Notes: a model not told the origin generated them from the sequence alone. Counted from the first letter of the stretch, positions 36,532-47,736 are shown. The stretch: DNA of 64,000 nucleotides from Capitulum mitella (GCA_030062745.1 CP099845.1:20606556-20670555), one strand, 5' to 3'. Numbers and translations: made by a program.

Positions 36532-37787
36532 TTGGGATTGCGTCCCAATTTCCCAATGGCTTAGGGTCACATCGTCAATTTGCGACGTAGCGTTTTGGTA
36601 CCCGATTTGTCGTCGTCCTGCCCTCGAAATCCACTATTTCCTTCGTCTCGCTGGCGCGCTGGACAGAGGCTGTCCAACGAGGGATGAACTCGCCGCTTAG
36701 GGAGCAACATCTTAGATATTGCTCAGGAATGTGGACATATCTTGCTTCATTATATACTCTTTATAGAAACGATTTTCTGTATCTGGCGCATGAAAATACA
36801 ATGGCGGCCCATTGGCTGTGTTACCGACTGCAGAGTAAATACATAATGGCCGATGTACCACGTTTCCACGATTACAACGTTACACTGAGAAAATGCCTTA
36901 CACCAAAGGTTTGATGAGGACATCTGACGCGACAATACTGCGGATATGATGTCATCGTTACCTGAACACTTTATGACTTGCGGCGTATATTGAACTGTCG
37001 GCTCATGACATCGCTTTAAAAGCATGACCATAAACAGTTTTATGCGGCGTAAATTGGCACTAAAATTATCTTTCATTCGACTTTGTGCCTGCCTTCTCGC
37101 GCCTCGGGGGACGTATTTGTACGGTAAATGCCCCTTAGTAAGGATGCCGCAACTTTTTTGCAGATATTCAGCCTGGTATAAGAGGCACTGGGCTGTTAGG
37201 TACACAGCGTCATAGTTCGTCAGCAAATATTCTTTGAACAAAGTCCTGTTTTGTTGACTACCCACAGACCGTCGAGTTGCTCGCAAAGATCCTTTCGAAA
37301 ATGGGTATTTTTTTTATTAAACTTTTGCAGTTGGCGTAACATAAGGTTCATTTTCAAAGCAAATCTGACCTCCCTACAAAGGAGAAGTTAATCGCATTTA
37401 TTTATCTACATTAGTATACGAATAGTCATACCAGTATGTAATGAATTGTTGGCTGTCTGACGTAGACATGAATTAAAACCATCTAAACCATTAACACGCC
37501 CTGTGAGGCTATCACGAGCGTAGCCTACGGTGCGCGTCTTCAGATTTGGAGCAATGTTTAAGATATTTTCGGTACCGTAATTTTCCCTTGATGCATTTTG
37601 CAATAAAACGGATACTTATTTGCCGATCCTTTTCAGTATATTGCACCCGAGAAATTGAAAATGTGGACGTCACACACCCTCTGTGATCTTGATAACTGTG
37701 TTTACGGAGCGGTTCAAAGACACTTGAAGAAATAAACGGTGAACGGTTAAGACCAAAAGCATCACCCCCGGAATGCGAATTTATTCG
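36532..37787 (+). other. 3' flank of GST unit 3
   Basis: Homologous to the other two 3' flanks, with AATAAA at 37731-37736. A 178-codon minus ORF spans it but is not preserved intact in the sister units. Confidence 0.45.
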
Positions 37788-40700
37788 TAAAAGCTCTCAA
37801 GTTATTGCAATATGGAAGCAAATGAGCTATTCTGGGGTAATATCTTCCTGATTCGGTGCCTACTGGTGGGGAACAGGTTAATGACGTGTTTTCGTAATGA
37901 AAAGTTCGTATTAGCGCATGTTATAATATTTTTGGGGGGAAAGGCCGTCTTTGTTTGAAAGCCCCCTCTTCTACCGATCCCCACATTCCCGAGTGCGCTT
38001 ATAGGTGATCGAGAGACAATAAACTCAGTGCCGACCATTGACTCATGCAAACAAACCTTGATAAGCCGCGCACCATTCGAAGGACGTCACTGTTGACTGT
38101 TCACCTCAGAAGTGCACTGGCAAGGTCACAGTTTGGCTGATAGCTCTCGCGAGAGTCGGCGCCTCCGGAACACTGTTCCCTCACTAATGACTCAGCATAA
38201 GTAATCCCAAACTAATGGCCATAATTCCTCGGCGGTGAATCCCGTTAGAACTCAGCGGAAGCTGGCAGGAGTTCTCACCGCGGACGGACAAATTTCGCTA
38301 TTCGCTTCGCTCGAGGCTGGCCCGGAGCCTCTCCAGCGGCAGGGCTGTGAACCGAGCTGGTGATTTCGCGGACGGTATTTGGTGACCTCATCCGACCGAC
38401 CCCTGACTCTCTGGGCGGGGGGGGGGGCATGTGTTATGACTGCCGTTGAATCGGCGCCTGTGGCCAGCGCTGCCGGCTGTGGTTGCCTTTGCGCGGAGAC
38501 AGAAGACCTAGAAGAAAATACGTTATTTTTCGACGGACCGGTTTTTTTGGCGCGTCTGGCGACACGTCAGCACAGCGAAGCCTTGACGTGAAAACTGTGA
38601 GGGACGGCAAAGCCAGCCAGACCAACTCACGATCAACCAATAATGGCAGACAGAGTCGCGTTATAGCATCTCCCGAGTTTTTTTGGTTTGGTCTGGTATA
38701 GTGTCATACATTTCATACAAATGTTTGTTATATGACGGTCTCAAGAAGTTTCACGGGGTGTAAGAGCCTGTTTTGCCCTCCTGTAGGTTATTCAGAGGCA
38801 CACACTGCAATATACATAATTCAGAGGCACATACTGCACACTGCACAGGCACAAATAGATTGGGAAACACAAATAGATTGGGAAAAACGCACGCGTGATT
38901 CCTGGCTGAGGTGAAGATCGCAGATAAAAATATAGCTTTTTCCAGAAATGCCACGACGATGATTACGTCCAGGATTTTTTTGCGTCATTCACGTACACGG
39001 AACGTACACCGCCCCGAGAGAAATCGGCACAAAAACCCCACCGGCTATTCAAACAGGAAAGCGTAATCCGCCAGGCGCCGCGTTTGCTCGCGCCAGAAAC
39101 GTCACAAAAACCACCGCATCCAGCGCGGGGAGCGGCGACCTGACCTCGAGCCGCAGCCGGGGCGGCCAGCAGCCAACCTTGGGGCACGGCCTCCGTGATC
39201 GGCGCGAGAAGACGGCACCGTCGCGAGGGCGCGCGTGCGACGTGACTTGCGTTTCTGCGCGGCGTGCTAGCTCGCGTGACGGAAAGGCCGGGTCATTCAG
39301 CGCCCCTGGATTCTGCGTCGACCGTCGGCGGGCGAACGGAGGGGGCGCGCGGCGGCTCTGGACAGTCACGCATTCGGCAATGACCCAGATACTGAATAGC
39401 GCCAGCTGCCAGCAACCTGTCTTTAGTGGTTACAAAGCATCACTTCTTTCTGAAGGCTATCATGTTGTCCGGCTTCTTTCTCAATGTATTGCAGTTCTGG
39501 ACAGGCAGAATGATTAAAAGTCCTGTGTCCCTTCTTTCGGCAATAATTGGACCCCCACTTTTTTCGCAACAGAGCAAATGCACAATGAGTTCCTAAAGCC
39601 AAAATTATTGCGGCAGCGTATAAAGGCACATTTGCACCGGATGAGATTTAGGCAATTTTTGCTTGCTAACTTCTGAGAGTGCCTGTTGCTTAGTTGGCCA
39701 AATGTTCGCCAGTTCTAAGAGCATTGATTTTATGTGAGTTTTAATGTCATATTTAAGAACAAAAGACACAGGCTATTGTTGTGGAATGTTCAACTATGAA
39801 GGTTTGGAAGTTAGGAAAGCCCGAAGAAATTTCCATACCATTAATTTATTTGTGAATCAAAAAAGGCGGTATGATTTAGGTGTATCTGAGTACAAACAAC
39901 ATCAGTTTAATACAAAATGCGTTAAATAGAAAGGTTTCATCAAAGACCTGGAAACACCCTTTTTAATTTAAATTATCAAATGCATGAGAACGGCCTTTTT
40001 GAGACGAAACGTCGTGCTTGAGGGATTACTTTTAAAATAGTTTGTCTATTTGGAGCAGCCGCACACCTCACCATTTCCTTCCCATATACGTGACTGCAAC
40101 ACCTGCAGACACGTGTCTCTGCAAGCGACATCAACACTCAGACATGGCCGTGCAGATTGTCGGAATGGCTTCCACGTGAGCGTGGTCTCAGAGACGAACG
40201 CGTCACATGGCTGCGGCATGCCGCCGACCTCACGGCCAGCAGGTACGATGAAGCTGATCGGGTTTCTCGCCGTGAACCGGCACGCGGGAGCAGTTGACGG
40301 CCTCCAGAGCGAGCACGAACGTCCCTTGAGCATCCGCTCCGCGACCCAGCCGACCCCTCGTTCATTCAGCTGACTGCCTGCTCGGACGACCACGTACGTA
40401 CGATGTTTTTTCTGGATGCTCCCGGCTACCCTACCGGTGCCTTGCCGCCGAATCCGGTTCAGTTCCAGTGTTGTTCGCTGGCGTGAGCTGTGAGGCGCTA
40501 ACGAGGAGGCTGATTAGGTTCGGGCTGGTTACCTGGTTAGGGTTGGTCGGAACTGTAACGCCGGTGTCTGCGAGAGACCTCACGGAACGGCAGGTACACA
40601 AGCAAGGCGGAACGCGGACAGAAAGATCCTGCATTCTACTCTTCCATTTCTGTCACTGAGAAGAAGGCGAAATCGTGTGCCCGTAGACAAGAACCGAGAA
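37788..40700. other. Intergenic region between the GST cluster and the transporter
   Basis: No gene is supported. GC- and CpG-rich patches occur at 38270-38620 and 39010-39370 and may be regulatory. A run of 11 G lies at 38417-38427. Small direct duplications occur at 38790-38890 (ACACAAATAGATTGGGAA twice in a row; TTCAGAGGCACA twice). The 5' leader of the transporter probably lies within the last few hundred bases. Confidence 0.4.
38188..38197 (+). promoter_or_regulatory. Antioxidant-response-like element TGACTCAGCA
   Basis: TGACTCAGCA matches the Cnc/Nrf2-Maf recognition pattern TGACnnnGCA, which commonly controls GST and cystine-transport genes. It sits 0.4 kb after the GST triplication and 2.5 kb before the transporter. 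This is a motif match only. Confidence 0.3.
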
Positions 40701-40722
40701 GGACGACCTGACTGCCACCGAC

Positions 40723-42321
40723 ATGGACAACCCGGCCTTCGTTAATCACGCTGTCGAAAACGACGCACCGCAAAATGACAAACGCGAAGCAGGAGCGCCA
40801 GCCGAGGACTCGGCAGAACCATCTTCGGCCAGCGCCCCGTCGGCGAAATCCGAACAGGTCAACTCAGGGCGCCACCCGCCAGCGATCGGCCGGCACCTCC
40901 CGCCGGCCGACGACGCAGCCCGCCTACGGCGCTCCGTGGGCCCGCTCTCCGCCGTCGGCGTCGTCATGGGCACGATGATCGGCGCCGGCATCTTCGTGTC
41001 GTCGCGCGGCGTGCTGGCGCGCGCCGGCTCGCCGGCCGCCTCGCTGGCCGTGTGGGCCGCGTGCGGCGTGCTCTCGACGCTGTGCGGCCTCTGCTACATC
41101 GAGCTGGGCGCGCTGGTGCCGCGGTCGGGCGGCGAGTTCGCCTACCTGCTGGAAGGCCTAGGCCCGTTACACGGCTTCTTCGGCCCGCTGTCGGCCTTCC
41201 TGTTCGCCTGGGTGACCGGCCTGGTGACGCGACCGGCCAACACGGCCATCCAGGGCCTGGCGTTCGCCGAGTACTGCGTAGAGCCGTTCTTCGGCGCCGC
41301 GTGCGGCACGCCGCCGCTTGCGGTGCCGCTCGGCGCCGTCTGCGCCGTCTGGCTGGCCACCTTCGTTAACTGCTACAGCGTCACGCTGACGACGACCATG
41401 CAGAACCTCTTCACCGTCGCCAAGCTGGCCGTGATCGCGGGCATTCTCGGCATCGGGGCGTACTCGGCGGCGGCCGACGGCGCGCGGCGCCTGGCGGCCG
41501 GGCTCTCCTCCGGCGGCGCCGCCTCCGTCGGCAGCCTGGCCACCGCCTTCTACGGCGGCCTCTGGGCCTTCGACGGCTGGAACAACCTCAACTTCCTGAC
41601 GGAGGAGCTGCGCCACCCGGGGCGCGACCTGCCGCGCGCGCTCACCGCAGGCGTGCCGCTCGTGACTGCGCTCTACCTGCTGGTGAACGCGGCCTACCTG
41701 GCCGTGCTGTCGCCGCGCCAGCTGCTGGCCGCGCCGGCCGTGGCCGTGGCGTTCGCCGAGCGCGCGCTGGGTCCGCCCGGCCGGCTGGTGCCGCTGCTCG
41801 TGGCGCTCTCCGTGCTCGGCTCGCTCAACGGCGGCGTACTGACCACCAGCCGGATCGCGTTCGCGGCGGCGCGGGCCGGCCACTTCTCGGGCGCCCTGCG
41901 CCTGATCGAGGCGCGCCGCCGCACGCCCGTGCCGGCGGCGCTGCTCAACGCTCTACTCGCCACGGCGATGATCGCCGCCGGCGACATCGGCAGCCTGATC
42001 GACTGCGCCAGCTTCACCGTCTGGATCTTCCAGGGCCTGTCGATGGTGGCGCTGCTGGCGCTGCGGCGGCGGCCGCGCGCCGCGCCCGGCCGCCGCCTGC
42101 CCGGCTGGGTGCCCGGCCTGGTGCTGCTGGCCGCTGTCTGGCTCGTCGTCGGCCCCGTCGTCGAAGCGCCGCGGCTCATGCACCTGTGCGTGGCCACGTT
42201 CGTGCTGCTCGGCGTGCTGGTGTACGCGCAGTGCGTGTACCGCCGGCGGACCCTGCCCGGCACGCGGCGCATGACCGTGCTGCTGCAGGTGCTGATGGGG
42301 CTGGTGCCGGGTGAGGGGTGA
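40723..42321 (+). CDS. SLC7-family amino-acid transporter light chain, 532 aa, intronless
   Basis: A multi-pass plasma-membrane amino-acid exchanger of the heteromeric (LAT/b0,+AT/xCT) family. Residues 1-70 are a hydrophilic N tail. The first membrane helix carries GTMIGAGIFVSSRGVL (83-98), the family's substrate-backbone motif. ELGALVPRSGGEFAYL (127-142) follows. EPFFGAAC (187-194) aligns with the loop whose cysteine forms the disulfide to the SLC3 heavy chain, so Cys194 is the expected partner. AFDGWNNLNFLTEEL (282-296) marks helix 6, and SLNGGVLTTSR (367-377) and TPVPA (401-405) follow. The C end, TVLLQVLMGLVPGEG, matches the family end, so the ORF is complete. About 12 hydrophobic segments are visible. 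The gene is a single very GC-rich exon. The N tail is longer than in most mammalian members. Cystine, neutral or cationic substrate preference cannot be decided by eye. Confidence 0.93.
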   Translation: MDNPAFVNHAVENDAPQNDKREAGAPAEDSAEPSSASAPSAKSEQVNSGRHPPAIGRHLPPADDAARLRRSVGPLSAVGVVMGTMIGAGIFVSSRGVLARAGSPAASLAVWAACGVLSTLCGLCYIELGALVPRSGGEFAYLLEGLGPLHGFFGPLSAFLFAWVTGLVTRPANTAIQGLAFAEYCVEPFFGAACGTPPLAVPLGAVCAVWLATFVNCYSVTLTTTMQNLFTVAKLAVIAGILGIGAYSAAADGARRLAAGLSSGGAASVGSLATAFYGGLWAFDGWNNLNFLTEELRHPGRDLPRALTAGVPLVTALYLLVNAAYLAVLSPRQLLAAPAVAVAFAERALGPPGRLVPLLVALSVLGSLNGGVLTTSRIAFAAARAGHFSGALRLIEARRRTPVPAALLNALLATAMIAAGDIGSLIDCASFTVWIFQGLSMVALLALRRRPRAAPGRRLPGWVPGLVLLAAVWLVVGPVVEAPRLMHLCVATFVLLGVLVYAQCVYRRRTLPGTRRMTVLLQVLMGLVPGEG

Positions 42322-42691
42322 GCGGGAAGCGTGTCGTTCGCGCTGTGCGACAGACGCGGTCAGTTGGGGTGTGTCTCTGCTTCGTGTCGAGTGTGGGGAT
42401 CTCTTCGTGGTGCTTCGCGTCGTTGGTGCTTCAGTCACGTGGAGAGGTAATGGCACGGGAACAAAGAATGTCCAGGATCTTAGTGGCCGGATAACATATC
42501 CAGGCCACAGAGTTGTTTTTTTTGGGCCAACGCCGCTGTAAAGTGGCGTTGCGGTGTAGCTGTACATAAGCAGGGATTGCTGCAAACTTCGCAGAATCAG
42601 ATGCAGATAATCCCGTGATGAAAGCCACTTGCAAAGCTTTGTTCGCGGTGCCTGACAATGTGCCGAGCAACGTTGGGCGCCATTGCAAGGG

Positions 42692-42697
42692 AATAAA
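42692..42697 (+). terminator. AATAAA polyadenylation signal after the transporter
   Basis: The first AATAAA downstream of the stop codon, 371 bases past it. It probably closes the transporter mRNA near 42715. Confidence 0.5.
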
Positions 42698-42719
42698 CTC
42701 AAAGGCAGCCTGGAAACCA

Positions 42720-45580
42720 TCAGCTGTCGCTGCTATCATGTCATCTTAAAGTCACTTCAACAAGCGAAGTCTGATGGTTAACTGCTGTTGGTGGCTACGA
42801 CACACGACACGTATTTCACGGTCATTTTTCACAAAACGTGGTCCAAACAGCTTGACGCTGTCACATTCGTACAATATCTCGCCCATGCCGGTGCTTTACA
42901 GGCGGCACGATGGTCACATGGTGCAAAAATGGCTATTTGAATTACGCTGTTTATTCGCGCCTTTTGGAAGTCACATCCGATGAAGTTCGCCAAAAAGTTT
43001 TTAAGCCACAGCCGTCCCATAACCATTGTAAAGCGGCATCGAATGCGGCCATTCCTTACCATCGTCCCAGATTCTGGCACGTCACAGCGTCCCGTTCTCT
43101 TGATGACGTCCAAATCCCCCACTTGGCCTCCTCCACCGCTCGCGGCCACACCGTATCCGAGCCCGTTTGTGCGCCTCGAGGTCCGCTGGCCGAAAGTCGT
43201 GACGGCAGAAAACAGCGAAAAGTCGACGGCCGTCAGAGACCCGCCCCGGGCGGAATCCGATTTGCCGCGGAAACTTTCCAAATGGGCCTGTGTTTCGCTG
43301 AGTTTATCCGCTAAGTTCGGCTGTGGCCGTTCAGAGTCGCCTGTTACAGCTGGCAACTGCAAAGGAGCACGATGCTCAATTAATTCAAGGTATATTTCAC
43401 CGAAATGCCAGCCGTTATTTGAATCAATATTTGATTTTCTTCCGAGCGTCGTAGCATTAGATCATATATAACTCAGCTGGTTTTATAGTATCCTGCATCT
43501 TGCAACCTACCATGGTACGCTTGTTACGTGTCCAAGGTTTTACTGCTTGGACTGCAATTTGCCAGCTACCTTTTACTTACCAGTAAAATAACATTTGTTA
43601 CAAGTTTGATACTTCGAACAGATATATTCATGTGCACTAAATTTTTTTATTGTATTTTGTCTTTAACCGGGAAGTTCACGACTGTCAGCCATATTTTCAT
43701 GCTGGACGCCGGAAAAAACGTCAGGAAATTGCCCCCGCCCCTCCCTATCGCAAAAAAGCTTGACGCTGCATCTCAACGAAACAAGAAATGGCAAACATTA
43801 TCTTGAAAACATGTCAGTTTTGTGTTTCTCGTTTTCTATTAAGATTGCACCTTTACAGTCATATTGTTTTTCATTTCACCCGTTGGGTTTGAAGCATCTG
43901 TTATCAGCTTCACTGTCTTGCATGGTAGAACGTTGTAACTTTCCACCTTCCGAAAATGTGTCGTAATCTCTGTTAGTAACGAAACCTGCATAAACTGTTT
44001 AAAAAGAACCATGAGTAATGAGACTCAGTAACTCTGATGAGACTGGAAGGAATAATCCCAAGAACACTGTAGCGATTTTACCATAGTTGCTCAAGCAGAA
44101 GCGACATTTTATGTTTGTGTGAGCATTCCCGGTTTGCTTCCAAGTTATTTAAAAGTGAGGAAAATAGGATATTTTCCACCTTGTGGACGAAGGTGTTCAC
44201 CAGCCTTTCCAATAATTTATTACGCCCTATAGCAAAAAATTGCAAACAGAGTGTTTCTGTCTTTAACGCATAATCCTACGCAATATCAGAAAGGCTCGCC
44301 TAATAGCAGTTTAACTGAAATGATTTAACGTTTGCAAATCCATTGTCCGCACACTTGGTCCCGGCCACACCATATGGCGCGGTTCGATCGGCATTATGTG
44401 ATTTCAGTGCTGAAAATTTGGAAGGCTGATAAGCTGGCGATGTCGTCGCATAGCAGACCAAGACTATGACGTGCAAATGGAGCTGATGCTGAATTTGTGC
44501 GAAGCAAGCTTCCTCCAGAAAACCCGGATGACGCAGGGAGAGCCTTTTCTAGAGCCCAGTCGGTTTTCACAAATTCCTGTACGGTGCGGGGCGCCGGCCG
44601 TTTCGGCCATAGCCACTGTGGCTTTACGTGAACAGTGGCCATCGGTGTGCAATAGCAGGGCCACTAACTCAATGCCGTTTTTATTCAGTTGACCAATTCT
44701 TGTTATATCTATGTGTTGGTGGCATGGACTGCCTGCCTAAGACATGTGTTTTACCGCAAGAGTATCATCACGTCAAAGTCGCTATTCGGCGACGAAATTG
44801 TTTGGCGGTGCTTCGGATGTTGTTCGTTATTCCATCCCTTCTGGATCGTCACACCTGCACATGCATCAAGACTGGGCTGCTGCTCTGCATACAGTAAGGC
44901 ATGACAAGCAGATTTTTGTGGTAAACACACAGACTACAGCTAGGAAAACATCCTTGAAACCCTCACTTCCAAAGCATGAATCTTCATATTGGTGCTTATC
45001 AGCACGCACCAGGCTCACATTGCTAGCGTTGGTTTGCGTCATTGTGAACTGACGAAATAGGCATTACAAAATAAACGGCTGCAGAGCTTTAGCGCCAGTT
45101 ACGTACATGCATGATACCAACGGACATTCTCATCTTCACTCCTTAATGATTCATCGGCACTGTCTCGAACAGTGCGATCGATACGAAGTTGACCACCACA
45201 TTTACCTTGAACAAAATCCGCTCCCACTGATTGCTAATCGAGTGTGTCTTAAACATTGCACAAGGTACAAGGCATTCTTGAGCGTCACGTTCAGTTCAAT
45301 GCGTGATGTTAACTAGACTGAAAACGAACCAGACCTGAAGATGTTTTTCTTTCCTTGATGCACGTGTGACTGGAAGACAAATCTTCGTACATCGTTAACA
45401 CCAATGAACATTCGCAACACAATAACTTAAAGAAGTTATACATGCGCACACAATAACTCACCACAGCATGGTGTACAATCAGCCAGACCGCATGCAACAT
45501 CAGCAAGCTTTTGCGACACGCCCTGTGCACAGGATGAGAAGACATCACGACACCACGGCCAGGACAGAAGCCAAGCATAG
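42720..45580. other. Noncoding stretch, no gene supported
   Basis: A patch at 42980-43370 is open in three frames (134-177 codons) with no recognisable domain in any. The rest contains short chance ORFs. Confidence 0.35.
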
Positions 45581-45599
45581 TTTTCGAAGGACTGCACGC

Positions 45600-45818
45600 G
45601 ACACGGACCATCAGCCGCTCCCAGCGCGGGTCCCGAGCTCCCGGTGTACGGGAAGCAGCACTGCAGCTTCACACAGTCCTGCAGCACGTTCAGGAAGAAG
45701 AGCAGATGACGGCCTGCGGCAGCGGCTTGTCGTCTTCTGGCCAGCACAGCCTGGGACGCCGGCGTCCATTGAGAGGAATCGTCGGCCAGAGCTCTTCGGT
45801 GCTCGAGTGGTCTTCCAT
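45600..45818 (-). pseudogene. Frame-shifted coding-like fragment, family unknown
   Basis: On the minus strand an ATG at 45818 opens 42 codons (MEDHSSTEELWPTIPLNG, then RPRLCWPEDDKPLPQAVI) ending at 45690. From there another frame continues in the same style, with LLFFLNVLQDCVKLQCC then FPYTGSSGPALGAADG. Both halves show coding-like G/C third positions. Their junction needs one frame change or an unseen intron, so this is either an eroded gene or transposon fragment, or two exons misjoined. No family is recognised. Confidence 0.25.
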
Positions 45819-45869
45819 GGCAGGGTGAATCCAAGGAAGGGCCGGAGGTGTGACGGCTCTTCCGGGCTA

Positions 45870-45955
45870 ACAGTCTGTCAAAACAACCTGTCTAAGTTAA
45901 CAGTCAAAAATGTTTGTCATGTCTGTTAAACGTCTGTTAAAGGTCTGTCAAGAAA
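45870..45955. repeat. Short GTCTGTTAAA-type repeats
   Basis: Words CTGTCAA, GTCTGTTAAAC, GTCTGTTAAAG and GTCTGTCAAG recur within 85 bases. A small local repeat with no other feature. Confidence 0.5.
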
Positions 45956-46345
45956 AGTTTGTTTTTCCTGATTTAGATGATCATTTTTGTGGTGTAGTTA
46001 CACGCCCAGGAAAGGTTGGAAAGTAAACGACCAGCATAAGCGAGCAGCACGTTCCACTCGTGACACATTTTAAAAATTGTGTCATCCAACCAATCAGTGG
46101 CTCTCTGCCCACAACTGTCACAGTTCCCCCAGTATGATAGCCTTGATCCGCCCCTGATCCGTGAAGCGTCGTAGTGCTTAAAAGGCATGTCTGGTTGGTG
46201 AAGATGTGTAAGGCAATGTCATATATTTAAATGGGGAACATGCAGAAACAGTGGTTTTCCAAGCTTATACCAAAGCCGAAAGATACTGGGCAACGGACGC
46301 AGTCCGACATACGTAAAACACGTGGGTTTCATGTTGACGGCTACA

Positions 46346-46510
46346 GGCGCAGCCTAAAAGAGAGGGGGATGGGGTTCCTCCCGCCCCTCCCCCCGTAGGC
46401 CCGCATTTTTGTGAAAACCATCACATCGTCCTTCCAGCAGGCGTTATTCGTATGATTTCATTTCGCACTGAGCGACCCCCCCCCCCTTAAGAAAATCCTG
46501 GCTGCGCCCT
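46346..46510. mobile_element. Short inverted-end element (MITE-like)
   Basis: GGCGCAGCC at 46346-46354 is matched in inverse orientation by GGCTGCGCC at 46500-46508. Inside these lie G-rich (AGAGAGGGGGATGGGG) and C-rich (run of 11 C at 46476-46486) segments that continue the inverted symmetry. The length is about 165 bases and it has no coding capacity. No target-site duplication was identified. The style GGCGCAGCC followed by a homopolymer-rich interior is common at ends of invertebrate DNA elements. Confidence 0.4.
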
Positions 46511-47120
46511 TGTTCACGGCTCCCCACTTCACTGGATGCAGCGTCATGACCAGTAGTGCAGATCGGGAGTCAGTGATCCAGAAGTGCAGCCAGTAGTGCA
46601 GATCGCACTACAACGTGACTCACGCGACCGACTGATGCCAAGCTCGCACTGCTGCGTTCCAGACCCGTATTCCGGCCCCCTCTCTACACATACAGCGGAC
46701 CTGGCCTCTCCTGGCGCCGCACGGCGGGACCCATCGTTTGATCGAGCCCGCGGCGGTGGGCCGGCAGCCTACTCTTTCCGGGAGGGGACGGGCTCCGTCC
46801 GGCATCTGGTTACCGCATGATGTTAACATCTTGCATCGCACTGTTTTTATCGATGTTTATTCTTGTCGTGTTTGTTCCACGCATTTTTGTGAATGTGTTG
46901 TTTTCGCTGCTAATTCGTCAACTCCTTTTACCACGGCTATGATGGAGGCAAAACCGTCGGGCAGTCTGAGATGCAGGCTTCATGTTTCATGGCCAAATTT
47001 GGTGGATTTGACCAATACGAGGCAGACAGCATGAAAACTCACACAAAGTTCATTATCGCAAGGCCTGATCTAGGCAAAATTCAAACCTAACTTCAGAAGA
47101 CCTATTCAAACATTACATAA

Positions 47121-47429
47121 TTAAAGCTTTGGTTCAGCGCTTGCCTTGGAGGCAGTCAAGAGCTAGGCCCGAGTCGGAGTTTGGGAAGTCTAGAAGACTT
47201 GTGCCAACTGCAAGTCACCCTTCAGCCAGCAGAACGCTATGCTCTTCTGGGACTTCTAAACACCATGAGCGACTCTGAACTAGCCGCCTTTGTCCACCGT
47301 TTATTGACACAACTGGGCCGCCTTCGTCCGCTGCTAAGGTCGCAGGTCTCCTGTGTTGTCCAGGGACGGCTCCAAGGTCACGAGGCGGGGAGGAGACAGC
47401 GCGACCATCCTCCGACGCCTCCGGTCTGA
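47121..47429 (+). CDS. Unrecognised helical ORF or terminal exon
   Basis: An open frame with coding-like character runs from a TAA just before 47121 to the TGA at 47427. The middle reads LEDLCQLQVTL, then ERYALLGLLNTMSDSEL, then AAFVHRLLTQLGRLRPLL, an amphipathic helix-rich pattern with regular leucines. The end is basic and proline-rich (HPPTPPV). No ATG precedes the conserved-looking part, so it may be a 3' exon entered at one of the AG sites near 47136-47160. An internal ATG (MSDSEL) could also serve. I do not recognise a family and no partner exon was found. Confidence 0.35.
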   Translation, partial: LKLWFSACLGGSQELGPSRSLGSLEDLCQLQVTLQPAERYALLGLLNTMSDSELAAFVHRLLTQLGRLRPLLRSQVSCVVQGRLQGHEAGRRQRDHPPTPPV

Positions 47430-47724
47430 TGTTTTCGCTGCGTTTCTGACGCCGACTGCTGTCGGAACGTCGATCATAAGCCTAGATTCATAACCGGTGC
47501 GACTGTCCATCGTCTATGCCTAATGTCCATTGTCTATGTCTATGCTGCACAATAGTCGGCGTCTGAACCCCATATACCCGTTCTCGGTTTGCGTGGGAAT
47601 AAGCAGTGTTATGAAGCCAGCGCGGTTGGAACAGCCTCTCTAGACCGGCAGTGAGCATCTACAAAACAATGCAGTTATCTTGAGACAAGGACATCCTGTG
47701 CTTGCCACCTTCGATTTTCCCTCG

Positions 47725-47736
47725 AGTCACGTGACT
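47725..47736. promoter_or_regulatory. Palindromic E-box AGTCACGTGACT, second copy
   Basis: Identical over 12 bases to the palindrome at 3604-3615, 44 kb away. It contains GTCACGTGAC, the MiT/TFE-type E-box. No gene start can be tied to it. Confidence 0.35.

Larger units (their letters stand above)
23951..37787 (+). repeat. Tandem triplication of a 4.6 kb GST gene unit
   Basis: Three direct units start at 23951, 28599 and 33158, each beginning with CTCCACxCG and a CGCCAGCCCCAGCGACTGTC block. Each ends after AATAAACGxTGAACGGTTAA and GACCAAAAGC, near 28598, 33157 and 37787. Unit lengths are about 4648, 4559 and 4630 bases. Leader exon, introns, coding exons and the 3' flank are all repeated at high similarity, so the duplications are recent or have been homogenised. 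Left of unit 1 the words CTGACAGGAGTCCC resemble CTGACGGGAATCTC left of unit 3, so breakpoints may lie slightly further left. Confidence 0.92.

Noticed and set aside
27479-37286. Minus-strand ORFs (67-178 codons) in the 3' flanks of the three GST units, some sharing the phrase YLLTNxDAVYLTAQCLLYQA
   Set aside because: Similarity among copies follows from the recent duplication. Frames are interrupted at different places in each copy, which argues against coding.
41167-42720. Long minus-strand ORFs (192-255 codons) over the transporter
   Set aside because: Antisense shadows of a very GC-rich coding exon. The plus frame has the full SLC7 motif set.
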